Assembly: GCF_014648575.1 (NCBI RefSeq)
Contig: NZ_BMRJ01000002.1
Span: 798,780 to 862,779 of the forward strand
Direction of reading: 5' to 3'
DNA length: 64,000 nucleotides
From: Agromyces mediolanus
GTDB lineage: Bacteria; Actinomycetota; Actinomycetes; Actinomycetales; Microbacteriaceae
Part shown: positions 48,214 to 60,020 of the stretch, piece after piece
Layout of the letters: each line of letters begins with the position of its first letter
Numbering within the stretch: position 1 is the first letter of the stretch
The notes under the pieces: generated by a model
The model's database searches: none
Seen by the model: the letters and a program-made list of their open reading frames with translations, nothing else
What the model was told of the DNA's origin: nothing
Translations under genes and position numbers: made by a program

Positions 48214-48744
48214 ATGGAATCGCTCGGTACCACCACTCCGGCAGACACGGGCCCCCAGGGCGCCGCGCCGACGCCCGCCCAGTACCTCGCCCGAGCCGTC
48301 GCGCTCGCGACCGAGAACGTGCGCCGCTCCGGCGGCCCGTTCGGCGCCATCGTCGTCACCGCCGACGGCCGCGTCTTCGAGGGCGTCAACCGGGTCACCG
48401 CGAACCTCGATCCCACCGCGCACGCGGAGGTCTCCGCCATCCGCGCCGCCTGCCAGGGCATCGGCGACTTCGACCTCTCCGGCGCCGTGCTCTACACGAG
48501 CTGCGAGCCCTGCCCGATGTGCCTCGCCTCCTCGCTGTGGGCGCGCATCGACCGCGTCTACTTCGCGGCGAGCCGCCACGACGCGGCCGACGCCGGCTTC
48601 GACGACGCCGTCTTCTACCGCTACTTCGAGGGCGACGACGCCGACCGCGCCGTCATGCCGGTCGCCGACATCGAGCTGCCGCCCGCCGAGCGGGTCGCCC
48701 CCTTCACCGAGTGGCAGCACACCGCCACCCGCATCGAGTACTGA
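48214..48744 (+). CDS. Nucleoside/guanine deaminase (cytidine-deaminase fold)
   Basis: A 176-residue zinc deaminase: GGPFGAIVVTADGRVFEGVNRV, the catalytic HAE in PTAHAEVSAIRAAC and the zinc pair in TSCEPCPMCLASS. It ends FTEWQHTATRIEY. This is the pattern of bacterial GuaD-type guanine deaminases, giving xanthine for the xanthine dehydrogenase at 53-57 kb. ATG 48214 has AAGGA eight bases upstream. The open frame extends to 48058 but looks like leader. TAGCCT (48066-48071) is a possible -10, leaving a leader of about 135 bases with no structure I recognise. Confidence 0.87.
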   Translation: MESLGTTTPADTGPQGAAPTPAQYLARAVALATENVRRSGGPFGAIVVTADGRVFEGVNRVTANLDPTAHAEVSAIRAACQGIGDFDLSGAVLYTSCEPCPMCLASSLWARIDRVYFAASRHDAADAGFDDAVFYRYFEGDDADRAVMPVADIELPPAERVAPFTEWQHTATRIEY

Positions 48745-48756
48745 GCGGAGCCGAAC

Positions 48757-50247
48757 GTGACCCAGCACACCGACAGCACCGCCACGCCGATCCCCGACCC
48801 GCTGCCCACGGGCGCGACGACCACGGTCGACGGCGAGCCGAAGAACGCGATCGACCGCTTCTTCGAGATCACCCGCCGCGGCTCCACCTTCGGGCGCGAG
48901 ATCCGCGGCGGCATCGTCACCTTCGTGACGATGGCCTACATCGTCATCCTGAACCCGCTCATCCTCGGCGGCTCGGAGGACGTCGCCGGCAACGCGCTCG
49001 ACGCCGCCCAGGTCGGCGCGGCGACGGGCCTCACCGCCGGCCTCATGACGATCCTCTTCGGCGTCTTCGCCCGGCTGCCCTTCGCCATCGCGGCCGGCCT
49101 CGGCATCAACTCCTTCCTCGCGGTCTCCGTCGTGGGGCAGGTCACCTGGCCGGAGGCGATGGGCCTCGTCGTCATCAACGGCGTGATCATCGTGCTGCTC
49201 GGCGCCACCGGCGCGCGGACCGCGATCTTCCGCGCCGTGCCGCAGGCGCTGAAGGCAGCGATCACGGTCGGCATCGGCCTGTTCATCGCCTTCATCGGCT
49301 TCGTCGACTCGGGCTTCGTGAACCGCACGCCCGGCGGCCCGCCCGTGCAGCTCGGCGACGCCGGCTCGATCACCTCGGTGCCGACGCTCATCTTCCTGCT
49401 CGGCCTCGTGCTGATCGGCATCCTCGTCGCGCGCCGGGTGCCGGGCGGCATCCTGATCGGCATCGTGGTGACCACCATCGTCGCGATCATCGCCCAGGCG
49501 CTGCTGAAGCTCGGCCCCTCCTTCGAGGACCCGAACGGCTGGCACATGACCATCCCCGAGCTGCCCACCGCCCTATTCACGGTGCCCGACTTCGGGCTCG
49601 TCGGGCAGTTCGACGTGTTCGGCGCCTTCGGCCGGATCGGCGCGCTCTCGGCGACGATGCTCGTCTTCACGCTCGTGTTCTCGAACTTCTTCGACGCCAT
49701 GGGCACGATGACGGGCCTCGCGAAGAACGCCGGGCTCGCCCACAAGGACGGCACCTTCCCGCGGCTGCGGGCCGCCTTCATCGTCGAGGGCGCCGGCGCC
49801 ATCGCGGGCGGCGCGACCTCGACCTCCTCGAACACCGTCTACGTCGACAGCGCCTCGGGCATCGGCGAGGGCGCGCGCACCGGGCTCGCCTCGGTCGTGG
49901 TGGGGCTGCTGTTCCTGCTCTCCATGTTCCTGACGCCGCTCACCCTCGTCGTGCCGATCGAGGTCGGCTCGGCCGCGCTCGTCGTGGTCGGCGCGATGAT
50001 GATGGGGCAGATCCGCGAGATCAAGTTCGACAAGTTCGCGGTCGCCCTGCCGGCCTTCCTCACGATCGTGACGATGCCGCTCACCTACTCGATCGCGAAC
50101 GGCATCGGCGTCGGTTTCATCTCCTGGGCGCTCGTGAACGCGGCGTCCGGCCGGGCGCGCAAGGTGCACTGGCTGATGTGGGTCGTCGCGGCCGGCTTCG
50201 CGCTCTACTTCGTGCGCGGGCCGATCGAGAGCCTCATCGCGGGCTGA
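48757..50247 (+). CDS. NCS2/AzgA-family purine permease
   Basis: A 496-residue membrane protein. FFEITRRGSTFGREIRGGIVTFVTMAYIVILNPLIL opens the AzgA-type family. AAGLGINSFLAV and FFDAMGTMTGLAKNAGL follow, with GATSTSSNTVYVDSASGIGEGARTGLASVVVGLLFL as the substrate-site motif. Members import adenine, guanine, hypoxanthine or xanthine with protons. GTG 48757 lies 12 bases after the deaminase stop, so both are one operon. A strong terminator follows. Confidence 0.92.
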   Translation: MTQHTDSTATPIPDPLPTGATTTVDGEPKNAIDRFFEITRRGSTFGREIRGGIVTFVTMAYIVILNPLILGGSEDVAGNALDAAQVGAATGLTAGLMTILFGVFARLPFAIAAGLGINSFLAVSVVGQVTWPEAMGLVVINGVIIVLLGATGARTAIFRAVPQALKAAITVGIGLFIAFIGFVDSGFVNRTPGGPPVQLGDAGSITSVPTLIFLLGLVLIGILVARRVPGGILIGIVVTTIVAIIAQALLKLGPSFEDPNGWHMTIPELPTALFTVPDFGLVGQFDVFGAFGRIGALSATMLVFTLVFSNFFDAMGTMTGLAKNAGLAHKDGTFPRLRAAFIVEGAGAIAGGATSTSSNTVYVDSASGIGEGARTGLASVVVGLLFLLSMFLTPLTLVVPIEVGSAALVVVGAMMMGQIREIKFDKFAVALPAFLTIVTMPLTYSIANGIGVGFISWALVNAASGRARKVHWLMWVVAAGFALYFVRGPIESLIAG

Positions 50248-50260
50248 GCCCGACGTTCGA

Positions 50261-50293
50261 CGCGCCCCGGCCGGCACTCCCGGCCGGGGCGCG
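50261..50293 (+). terminator. Hairpin terminator after purine permease
   Basis: CGCGCCCCGGCCGG (50261-50274) pairs perfectly with 50280-50293 around a 5-base loop, 13 bases after the stop. Confidence 0.72.
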
Positions 50294-50377
50294 CTCGCGT
50301 CCGCCGCGCAGCGCACGCCGCCGTCACACGCCCCGCTGTCGTGGTGGGATGGATCGGAAGGGAACGGTGAAGAGGAT

Positions 50378-51565
50378 TTGACGACGAACGGACCGGGCGC
50401 AGGATCGGTGTGGCGGGCGCCCGGGATGCCCGCGCTCATCACGATGACGGCCCTGGGCTTCTCCGGCTTCGCCGTGCTCATGCCGGTCGCCCCGCTGTGG
50501 GCGGTCGCGGGCGGCGCCGATGTGGCCGGCGCCGGGCTCGTCACGGGCGTGCTGATGCTCGCGACCGTGGCCGGGCAGACGATGGTGCCGGCGGCACTGC
50601 GCCGCTTCGGCTGGGCGCCCGTGCTCGTGGTGGGCCTGCTGCTGCTCGGCCTGCCCGCCCCGGCGATGCTCGCCTCGAGCGAGCTGCCCGTCATCCTCGC
50701 CTGGTCCGCGGTGCGCGGCCTCGGCTTCGCCGTGCTCACGGTGGCCGGCGGCAGCGCCGTGCCCGAGCTCATCGAGCCGGCCCGTCGCGGCCGGGCCATC
50801 GGCGCCTGGGGGCTCGCGATCGCCGGACCCCAGCTCGTGCTGCTCCCGCTCGCGCCCTGGGTGGCGGAGCACCTCGGCTACGCCCCGGTGTTCGTCGTCG
50901 CCGCACTGCCGGTGCTCGGCATCCCCGCCGCGCTCCGCCTCGCCAAGCACCTCGCCGCCAAGCCGCCGCACCCGGCCGAGCACGCGCACGCCTCGCACGG
51001 CCCGCTCGCGGCGGCCGCCGTGCTGTTCCGCCCGGTCGCGCTGCTGCTCGCCGTCACCGTGGCGGGCGGCGCGCTGATCACCTTCCTGCCCCAGCTCGCC
51101 GGCGACCAGCTGCTCGCGGCCGCCGCGCTGCTGCTGCTCACGGGCCTCGCGGCGCTCTCGCGCTGGCTCATCGGCGGGCCGGCCGACCGATTCGGCGCCC
51201 GGCCGCTGCTCTGGCCGCTCGTGCTCGCCACCACCGCGGGCCTCGCGATCACCGCGTGGGGCGTGGTGGACGCCACGGCACCGGCGGACTGGGCCCTGCT
51301 CGTCGGCGCCGCCCTCGTCGGCCTCGGCTACGGGGGACTGCAGAACCTCACGCTGGGCGAGGCGTTCGCCGCCGTCGGCCCGCGCGACACCCTGCTCGCG
51401 AGCATGGTGTGGAACATCGGCTTCGACGCGGGCACCGGCTTCGGCGCCGTGCTCGTCGGCACGATCGCGGCGGGCTTCTCGTTCCCGGTCGCGTTCCTCT
51501 GCGCGGCGGCTCTGTCGCTCGCGACGCTCCCGCTCGCGATCATGCGGGGGCGCCGGCTGAGCTGA
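50378..51565 (+). CDS. MFS transporter
   Basis: About 395 residues with 12 hydrophobic segments. MPVAPLWAVAGGADVAGAGLVTGVLMLATVAGQTMVPAALRRFG covers TM1-2, and GPADRFGARPLLWPLVLATTAGLAI is the central loop. It belongs to the YfcJ/arabinose-exporter-like MFS group, with unknown substrate. The start is uncertain: TTG 50378 has GAGGA too close, while GTG 50408 has AGGA at six bases. Position between the purine permease and xdh genes hints at, but does not prove, a purine link. Confidence 0.82.
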   Translation: MTTNGPGAGSVWRAPGMPALITMTALGFSGFAVLMPVAPLWAVAGGADVAGAGLVTGVLMLATVAGQTMVPAALRRFGWAPVLVVGLLLLGLPAPAMLASSELPVILAWSAVRGLGFAVLTVAGGSAVPELIEPARRGRAIGAWGLAIAGPQLVLLPLAPWVAEHLGYAPVFVVAALPVLGIPAALRLAKHLAAKPPHPAEHAHASHGPLAAAAVLFRPVALLLAVTVAGGALITFLPQLAGDQLLAAAALLLLTGLAALSRWLIGGPADRFGARPLLWPLVLATTAGLAITAWGVVDATAPADWALLVGAALVGLGYGGLQNLTLGEAFAAVGPRDTLLASMVWNIGFDAGTGFGAVLVGTIAAGFSFPVAFLCAAALSLATLPLAIMRGRRLS

Positions 51566-51597
51566 CGGCGGATGCCTCGGCGCCGGCGCCGGCGCGC

Positions 51598-52344
51598 TCA
51601 GCCGCGGCCGATGAACGGCATGCCCGCCGCGGTCGCCGTGAGCTGCGGCACGCTCACCGAGAGCGGCAGCTCGGCGAGGGCGAGCACGAGCCGGGCGACG
51701 TCGTCGGCGGCCATCGTCGGCTCGACGAGGCGGCGGCCGTCGGCCTGGAGGGCCCCGTCGCCGACGAGGCCGTCGACGAGCTCGGTGCGGGCGTTGCCCA
51801 GGTCGAGCTCGGTGCAGGTGATGCCGTGCGCCCGGCCGTCGAGCTCGATCGACTTCGAGAGCCCCGCGATCGCGTGCTTCGTGGTCGTGTAGGCGGCCGA
51901 GCGGGGCCGGGGCACCTGCGCCGAGACGGAGCCGTTGTTCACGATGCGACCGCCGGGAGGATGCTGCGCCGCCATCCGGCGGAACGCGGCCCCCGCGCAG
52001 CGCACCGCCGCCGTCACGTTCACCGCGAGGGTCGCCGCCCATTCGGTCTCGTCGAGCCCGCCGACGTCGGCGCTCGGGCCGAACGTCCCCGCGTTGTTGA
52101 AGAGCAGGTCCAGCCGGCCGAAGCGCTCGTCGTGCCGGGCGAAGAGCCGCTCGACGTCGCCGGGCTCGGTGACGTCGGCGGGGACGACGAGCGCCGTCCC
52201 GGAGCCGGCGGCGGTCTCTTCGAGCGGCGCCCGGCGGCGCCCGGCGAGCGTGACGTTCCAGCCCGCCCCGAGCAGCGCGCGGGCGCAGGCACGGCCGATG
52301 CCGCTGCCCGCGCCGGTGACGAGGGCCGAGCGGCCGGCGCTCAC
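51598..52344 (-). CDS. Short-chain dehydrogenase/reductase in the xdh operon
   Basis: A 248-residue classical SDR: ALVTGAGSGIGRACARALLGAG (TGxxxGxG), LLFNNAG, catalytic Ser in NNGSVSAQ and YTTTKHA (YxxxK). GTG 52344 overlaps the xdhC stop (GTGA), so it is the last gene of the xdhA-xdhB-xdhC-SDR operon. Its substrate is unknown. The coupling suggests a job connected with purine or ureide breakdown, which would be unusual for this family. Confidence 0.88.
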   Translation of the reverse strand: MSAGRSALVTGAGSGIGRACARALLGAGWNVTLAGRRRAPLEETAAGSGTALVVPADVTEPGDVERLFARHDERFGRLDLLFNNAGTFGPSADVGGLDETEWAATLAVNVTAAVRCAGAAFRRMAAQHPPGGRIVNNGSVSAQVPRPRSAAYTTTKHAIAGLSKSIELDGRAHGITCTELDLGNARTELVDGLVGDGALQADGRRLVEPTMAADDVARLVLALAELPLSVSVPQLTATAAGMPFIGRG

Positions 52345-53216
52345 TCGGCGCGCTCCCCGGCCGCCTCGGCCGCGTCCGTCGACGCCGTGTCGTCCGAGCC
52401 CTCCGCCGCCTCGATGAGTTGCAGCATCCGCGCGGCGACGCTCACGGCGATCGCGGCGGGCAGCTTCGAGCCGATGCCGTCGATGCCGATCGGCGTGGTC
52501 ACCCGCGCGAGCGCCGTGTCGTCGTGGCCGAGCTCGTGCAGCTTGCCGCGGAACCGCGCCCACTTGGAGCGCGAGCCGATGAGCCCGATCGAGCCGATAC
52601 CGGGCGTCCGCAGCGCGGTCTCGACGATCGCGAGGTCCTCGACGTGATCGTGGGTCATGACGAGGACGTGCGCGCCGGGCGGCAGCTCGGCGAGCTCCGC
52701 CTCGGGCACGGGCGCGTGGTGCACCCGGACCTCGGCCACGGCGTCGCCGAGGGGGCCGCTGCGGCCCGGTTCGCCGAGCCGCTCGGCGGCGAGCATCTGC
52801 GGGCGGGAGTCGACGAGGTGGAGTTCGAGCGGATGCCTCGCCAGCACGCGGGCGAGCTCGAGGCCGACGTGGCCGACGCCGAAGACGGCGACCGCGGGCA
52901 CCGTGCGCACGGGTTCCAAGAGCATCGTGACCTCTCCTCCGCAGCACTGCACGCCGTACTCCGCGTTCGCCTTGTCGCTCAGGGTCAGCGTGAGCAGCTC
53001 CGGCTCGGCCGCGCCCGCGGCGAGGAGCTCCCGCGCACGGCGCACGGCCGTCGCCTCGAGGTTGCCGCCGCCGACGGTGCCGAAGAGCCCGTCGGCGGAG
53101 ACGACCATCTTCGCGCCGCCGTTGCGGGGCGCGTGCCCGCGGACCATCGCCATGGTGACGATGACCGCGGGTGTCCGCGCCTCACGGAGCCGCTGCAGCG
53201 CGTCGAGCCAGTCCAT
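52341..53216 (-). CDS. xdhC: Xanthine dehydrogenase accessory protein XdhC
   Basis: A 291-residue protein with the XdhC/CoxI domain at the start (VIVTMAMVRGHAPRNGGAKMVVSADGLFGTVGGGNLEATAVRRARELL), YGVQCCGGEVTMLLEPV, and a Rossmann half AVFGVGHVGLELARVLARHPLELHLVDSR. It binds Moco, promotes its sulfuration and inserts it into XdhB. ATG 53216 lies 10 bases after the xdhB stop. Confidence 0.95.
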   Translation of the reverse strand: MDWLDALQRLREARTPAVIVTMAMVRGHAPRNGGAKMVVSADGLFGTVGGGNLEATAVRRARELLAAGAAEPELLTLTLSDKANAEYGVQCCGGEVTMLLEPVRTVPAVAVFGVGHVGLELARVLARHPLELHLVDSRPQMLAAERLGEPGRSGPLGDAVAEVRVHHAPVPEAELAELPPGAHVLVMTHDHVEDLAIVETALRTPGIGSIGLIGSRSKWARFRGKLHELGHDDTALARVTTPIGIDGIGSKLPAAIAVSVAARMLQLIEAAEGSDDTASTDAAEAAGERAE

Positions 53217-53226
53217 CCGGGTCCCG

Positions 53227-55610
<2,384 letters not shown>

Positions 55611-55614
<4 letters not shown>

Positions 55615-57152
55615 GCCGGGACCTCCGTCCGGATGCCGCGACTGGAGCCGCGGGAGGCGGCGTACAGCTTCAGGAGGGCGGTGCCGAGCATCGCGCTGCG
55701 GTAGTCGGCGCTCGCCCGATGGTCGCTCATCGGCGTGCCGGTCTCGCGCAGCACCGCGGAGGCGGCGCGCACGGTGCCGAGGTCCCAGGGCTTGCCGACG
55801 AGCGCCTGCTCGGCCTCGTAGGCGCGGAGCGGCGTGGCGGCGACGCCGCCGAGGCCGATGCGCGCGGCGGCGACGGTCCCCGCGTCGTCCACATCGAGCG
55901 CGAACGCGACGGCGACGCTCGAGATGTCGTCGAAGCGGCGCTTGGCGATCTTGTGGAACGCGGTGAGTCCGGCGAGCGGCAGCGGGATGTGGATGGCCCG
56001 GATGAGCTCGCCCGGCTCCCGCACCGTCTGGCGGTAGCCGGTGAAGTACTCGGCGAGCTCGACCTGGCGCTCGACGAGCGCGCCGGCCTCGTCCGCCTTC
56101 GCCAGCACGACGCGGGCGCCGAGCGCGAGGAGGGCCGGCGGGGTGTCGCCGATGGGCGAGCCGGTGCCGAGATTGCCGCCGATGGTGCCGCGGTTGCGGA
56201 TCAGCCGGGAGGCGAACTGCGGGAAGAGTTGCGCGAGCAGGGGCACCCGGCCGTCGAGGCGGCGCTCGACGTCCGAGAGCGGCAGCGCCGCGCCGATCTC
56301 CACGACGTCGTCGCCGAGGTGCAGCGTGCGCAGCTCCTCGAGCTGCTCGATGGCGACGACGAGCGGCGCGCGGCGGCCGCGGATGTTCACCTCGACGCCC
56401 CAGTCGGTCGAGCCGGCCACGAGGAGCGCGTCGGAGTCGTCGCGGAGGATCGCCAGCGTCTCGGCGAGCGAGGCGGGGCGCACGAAGCGGGCGCCCTCGT
56501 GGGCGTAGTCGGTGGGGACGGCGACGGGGGCCGGCCGCTCCCGGCGCTCGGCGAGCGGGTCGCCGGCCTCGGGGAAGCCGAGCGTGTAGGCCGCGTCGCG
56601 GATCGGCCGGTAGCCGGTGCAGCGGCAGAGGTTGCCGCTCAGGGAGTGCAGGTCGAAGCCGTTCGGCCCGTGCTCGGCGTCTGCGGCACTGTCGGGGTCG
56701 TTCGGGGCGGCGGCGCTCGGAGCGCCGTCGTGCACGGGGCACGGCTCGGCGGAGGCATCCTGCGCGACGCGGTCCGCCCGGTAGAACTCGCCCGCCATGC
56801 TGCAGGCGAAGCCCGGGGTGCAGTAGCCGCACTGGGAGCCGCCGGCCTCGGCGAGCTTCTCCTGCACGGGGTGCAGGGCCTCGGGGGAGCCGAGGCCCTC
56901 CGCGGTGACGAGCTCCTGGCCGGCGAGGGCGTGCACGGGCACGAGGCAGGCGTTCACCGCGGTCCAGGCGGTGCCGCCGTCGTCGGCCGGGGTGGCGAGC
57001 AGCATCGCGCAGGCGCCGCACTCGCCTTCGGCGCAGCCCTCCTTGCTGCCGGTGAGGCCGGTGTCGCGCAGCCAGTCGAGGGCGGTCGCGTGGGCGGGGA
57101 CGCCGTCGAGCGGGCGGGAGCGCCCGTTGACGGTCACGGCGTGGTGTTCCAT
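55611..57152 (-). CDS. xdhA: Xanthine dehydrogenase FeS/FAD subunit XdhA
   Basis: A 513-residue fusion of the two-[2Fe-2S] domain and the FAD domain. Plant-type cluster ligands are C40, C45, C48 and C69 (GCAEGECGAC ... NAC). The second cluster uses CGYC at 108-111 and CRC at 176-178. About 35 extra acidic, Pro/Ala-rich residues stand between these pairs, unusual for the family and probably a surface loop. The FAD part has LLVAGSTDWGVEVNIRG and RNRGTIGGNLGTGSPIGDTPPAL. The start has GAGGAG upstream of ATG 57152. First gene of the operon and preceded by an IclR-type operator. Confidence 0.95.
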
Positions 57153-57296
57153 GTCGAAACTCCTCGGGTCCGGCGTCAGCGTCGACGCCTGCGGCACCGG
57201 GGCCCCGGTGGCCCCACCTCGCACCGCGCCTGCGCAGCGGCAGGCACCTCCAGGGTACCGCCCGCCGAGCCGGCAGTTCTTGCGATCCGGAATCCG

Positions 57297-57323
57297 GTTT
57301 TCGCAGAACGGATATGGATACTA
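57297..57323 (-). promoter_or_regulatory. xdhA operon promoter with IclR-type operator
   Basis: On the minus strand TAGTAT (57323-57318) is a -10. On the plus strand GTTTTCGCAGAACGGATA (57297-57314) fits TTyC-N7-GGAw and would cover the start site, a repressing position. Nearer the gene is a 16-bp perfect palindrome CACCGGGGCCCCGGTG (57195-57210) that may form a leader hairpin. Confidence 0.55.
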
Positions 57324-57417
57324 CGCGACTCGGGCGCGATCCGGCAGGGGCAGTGCGTGCGGGGTCGCCGACGGACCACCCGGGCGGTGGTCGAGGGATG
57401 GAGAGCCGGGCGGCGGC

Positions 57418-58167
57418 TCAGGCTGCGGCGGCGAGCGCGCCGATCTCGCGCACGGCTTCGCGGAGCACGGGGATGGCCCGGGCGGCGAAGTCCTCGTCGA
57501 CCCGGGCGATCGGTCCGGAGACCGAGACGGCCGTCGGCACGGGTGCGCCGGGCACGGCCATGGCGTAGCAGCGCACGCCGATCTCCTGTTCGCCGTCGTC
57601 GATGGCGTAGCCGCGCGCGCGGATCTCGGCGAGGTCGGCGAGTAGCGCCTCGAGGGTGGTGATGGAGTGCTCGGTCTCGGCGGGCAGGCCCGTGCGGCCC
57701 ACGATCTCGCGCACCTGCTCGTCGTCGAGCTCGGCGAGGATGGCCTTGCCGACGCCGGTGGAGTGCAGGTACGAGCGGCGGCCGACCTCGGTGAACATGC
57801 GCATGGCGTGCGGCGAGGGGGCCTGGGAGACGTAGATGACGCGGTCGCCGTCGAGGGTGGCGAGGTTCGCGGTCTCGCCGAGGCGTTCGACGAGGCCCTT
57901 CAGCTGGGGCCGGGCGAGCTGCCCGAACTGGCGGTTCGCGACCTCGCCGAGGCGCACGAGGCGCGGGCCGAGCGCGTAGCGGCGGTTCGCGAGCTGGCGG
58001 GCGTAGCCGAGCGAGACGAGGGTGCGCAGCAGCCGGTGGATGGTCGGCAGCGGCAGCTCGGCCATCGTCGACAGTTCGCTCAGCGTGACGTCGCCGCCCG
58101 CGTCGGCGATGAGTTCGAGCAGGTCGAAGACCCGCGCGACGGACTTGACGCCTTCAGCTTCGGCCAT
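57418..58167 (-). CDS. IclR-family regulator (AllR-like) of purine/allantoin/glyoxylate genes
   Basis: A 249-residue regulator: N-terminal winged helix (VARVFDLLELIADAGGDVTLSELSTMAELPLPTIHRLLRTLVSLGYARQ) and C-terminal effector domain (LVERLGETANLATLDGDRVIYVSQ, YLHSTGVGKAILAEL, EIRARGYAIDDGEQEIGVRCYAMAVPG). It lies between the xdh operon and the malate-synthase operon. Streptomyces AllR, an IclR protein controlling allantoin and malate-synthase genes, is a close functional parallel. ATG 58167 has GAGGAG upstream. Likely effectors are allantoate or glyoxylate, by analogy only. Confidence 0.88.
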   Translation of the reverse strand: MAEAEGVKSVARVFDLLELIADAGGDVTLSELSTMAELPLPTIHRLLRTLVSLGYARQLANRRYALGPRLVRLGEVANRQFGQLARPQLKGLVERLGETANLATLDGDRVIYVSQAPSPHAMRMFTEVGRRSYLHSTGVGKAILAELDDEQVREIVGRTGLPAETEHSITTLEALLADLAEIRARGYAIDDGEQEIGVRCYAMAVPGAPVPTAVSVSGPIARVDEDFAARAIPVLREAVREIGALAAAA

Positions 58168-58202
58168 GCCGGGGCTCCTCGGTTCTGCATCTCGGGGGCG
58201 AG

Positions 58203-58239
58203 TATCCGCATCGCGGAAAACGCGGGTGGACACAAGATA
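58203..58239 (-). promoter_or_regulatory. iclR promoter region with IclR-type operator
   Basis: TATCCGCATCGCGGAAAAC (58203-58221) reads on the minus strand as GTTTTCCGCGATGCGGATA, the best copy of the TTyC-N7-GGAw palindrome in the window. TATCTT (58239-58234, minus strand) may be the -10. Position suggests autoregulation. Confidence 0.5.
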
Positions 58240-58306
58240 CCGCACGGCCCCGCCGTGAGCGGGGCGTGGTGGGGCGGGCTCCGGCGACGCGAGGGCCGCC
58301 GGAGGC

Positions 58307-58350
58307 TTGTGTTTCCGTAAAGCAAACATTAACATCCATAATGCGAAAAC
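58307..58350 (+). promoter_or_regulatory. aceB operon promoter with two IclR-type operators
   Basis: TTGTGT (58307-58312), 17 bases, TAACAT (58330-58335). One site, GTTTCCGTAAAGCAAAC (58311-58327), lies between the boxes. The second, reading GTTTTCGCATTATGGAT on the minus strand (58350-58334), overlaps the -10 and start. Strong repression is expected. Confidence 0.6.
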
Positions 58351-58418
58351 TTTTGGGACGCTCGGTGCATACGCGATGATGAGCGGACCGCGTCGAGCCG
58401 CGAAGGAGCAGCAGCCGC

Positions 58419-60020
58419 ATGACCATCGAGATCACCACCCCCACCGACGTCGAGGGGGGCGACGAGATCCTCTCGGCCGAGGCCCTCGCCTTCGTCGAGG
58501 CGCTGCACCACCGCTTCGCGGCGCGCCGGCTGGAGCTGCTCGCGGCCCGCGGCGAACGACGCGAGCGGGCCGCGCCGAGCGGGCGGCTCGATTTCCTCCC
58601 CGAGACCCGCGAGGTGCGCGAGTCCGAGTGGCGCGTGGCCCCCGCGCCGCCCGCGCTCCTCGACCGCCGGGTCGAGATCACCGGCCCCGCGGCCCCGCCG
58701 AAGATGGCGATCAACGCGCTGAACTCCGGCGCCAAGGTCTGGCTCGCCGACCTCGAGGACGCCGCGAGCCCCACCTGGCACAACGTCGTCGCCGGCGTGC
58801 GGAACCTCCTCGACGCCGCCCGCGGCACCCTCGCGTACACCTCGCCGCAGGGCAAGCAGTACGCCCTGCGCAACGACGTCGAGCGACCGACCGTCGTCAC
58901 CCGCCCGCGCGGCTGGCACCTCCCCGAGCGGCACGTGCTGATCGACGGCGAGCGGGCGAGCGGTTCGCTCGTGGACTTCGGGCTGCACTTCTTCCACACC
59001 GCGAAGCCCCTGCTCGAGAACGGCCACGGCCCCTACTACTACCTGCCGAAGCTCGAGTCCCACCTCGAGGCCCGGCTCTGGAACGACGTCTTCGTCTTCG
59101 CCCAGGAGCAGCTCGGCCTGCCGCGCGGCACCGTGCGCGCGACCGTGCTCATCGAGACGATCCCGGCCGCGTTCGAGATGGACGAGATCCTGTACGAGCT
59201 CCGCGAGCACGCCTCCGGCCTGAACGCCGGCCGCTGGGACTACCTCTTCAGCTTCATCAAGGTGTTCCGCGACGCCGGTCCCGCCTTCGGGCTGCCCGAC
59301 CGCGCCGACGTCTCGATGACGGCCCCGTTCATGCGCGCCTACACCGAGCTGCTCGTGCAGACCTGCCACCGCCGCGGCGCCTTCGCCATGGGCGGCATGG
59401 CGGCCTTCGTGCCGAACCGCAACGACCTCGAGGTCACCCGCGCCGCCTTCGAGAAGGTGCGCGCCGACAAGACCCGCGAGGCCGAGGACGGCTTCGACGG
59501 CTCCTGGGTCGCCCACCCCGACCTCGTCCCGGTCTGCCGGGAGGTGTTCGACGGCGTGCTCGGCGCCCGCCCGAACCAGCTCGACCGGCAGCGCCCCGAG
59601 GTCGCGGTCACCGCCGAGCAGCTGCTCGACGCGGCATCCGCCCCCGGCCGGGTCACCGAGGCCGGGCTCCGGCTGAACCTCTCGGTCGCCGTCGCGTACA
59701 CGGCGGTCTGGCTCTCCGGCGACGGCGCGGTCGCGCTGCACAACCTGATGGAGGATGCCGCGACCGCCGAGATCTCCCGCTCGCAGGTGTGGCAGCAGCT
59801 GCGCAACGGCGTCGAGCTCGCCGACACCGGCCGGCGGGTCACGCCCGAGCTCGTCCGCACCGTGCTCGCCGAGGAGGTCGCCGCGCTCCGCGAGCAGGTG
59901 GACGCCGAGCGCTTCGCCCGCTTCTACGAGCCCGCCGCCCGCCTCGTCGAGGAGCTCTGCCTCGACGACGGCTTCGTCGACTTCCTCACCCTGCCCGCCT
60001 ACGAACTCCTGGAGGGCTGA
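58419..60020 (+). CDS. aceB: Malate synthase A
   Basis: A 533-residue enzyme with the malate synthase A features [122 protein letters not shown] and [14 protein letters not shown]. It condenses glyoxylate with acetyl-CoA to malate. No isocitrate lyase is nearby. The genes around it make glyoxylate from ureides, so this copy probably serves purine breakdown. The next gene starts inside its stop (TGATG). Confidence 0.96.
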   Translation: MTIEITTPTDVEGGDEILSAEALAFVEALHHRFAARRLELLAARGERRERAAPSGRLDFLPETREVRESEWRVAPAPPALLDRRVEITGPAAPPKMAINALNSGAKVWLADLEDAASPTWHNVVAGVRNLLDAARGTLAYTSPQGKQYALRNDVERPTVVTRPRGWHLPERHVLIDGERASGSLVDFGLHFFHTAKPLLENGHGPYYYLPKLESHLEARLWNDVFVFAQEQLGLPRGTVRATVLIETIPAAFEMDEILYELREHASGLNAGRWDYLFSFIKVFRDAGPAFGLPDRADVSMTAPFMRAYTELLVQTCHRRGAFAMGGMAAFVPNRNDLEVTRAAFEKVRADKTREAEDGFDGSWVAHPDLVPVCREVFDGVLGARPNQLDRQRPEVAVTAEQLLDAASAPGRVTEAGLRLNLSVAVAYTAVWLSGDGAVALHNLMEDAATAEISRSQVWQQLRNGVELADTGRRVTPELVRTVLAEEVAALREQVDAERFARFYEPAARLVEELCLDDGFVDFLTLPAYELLEG

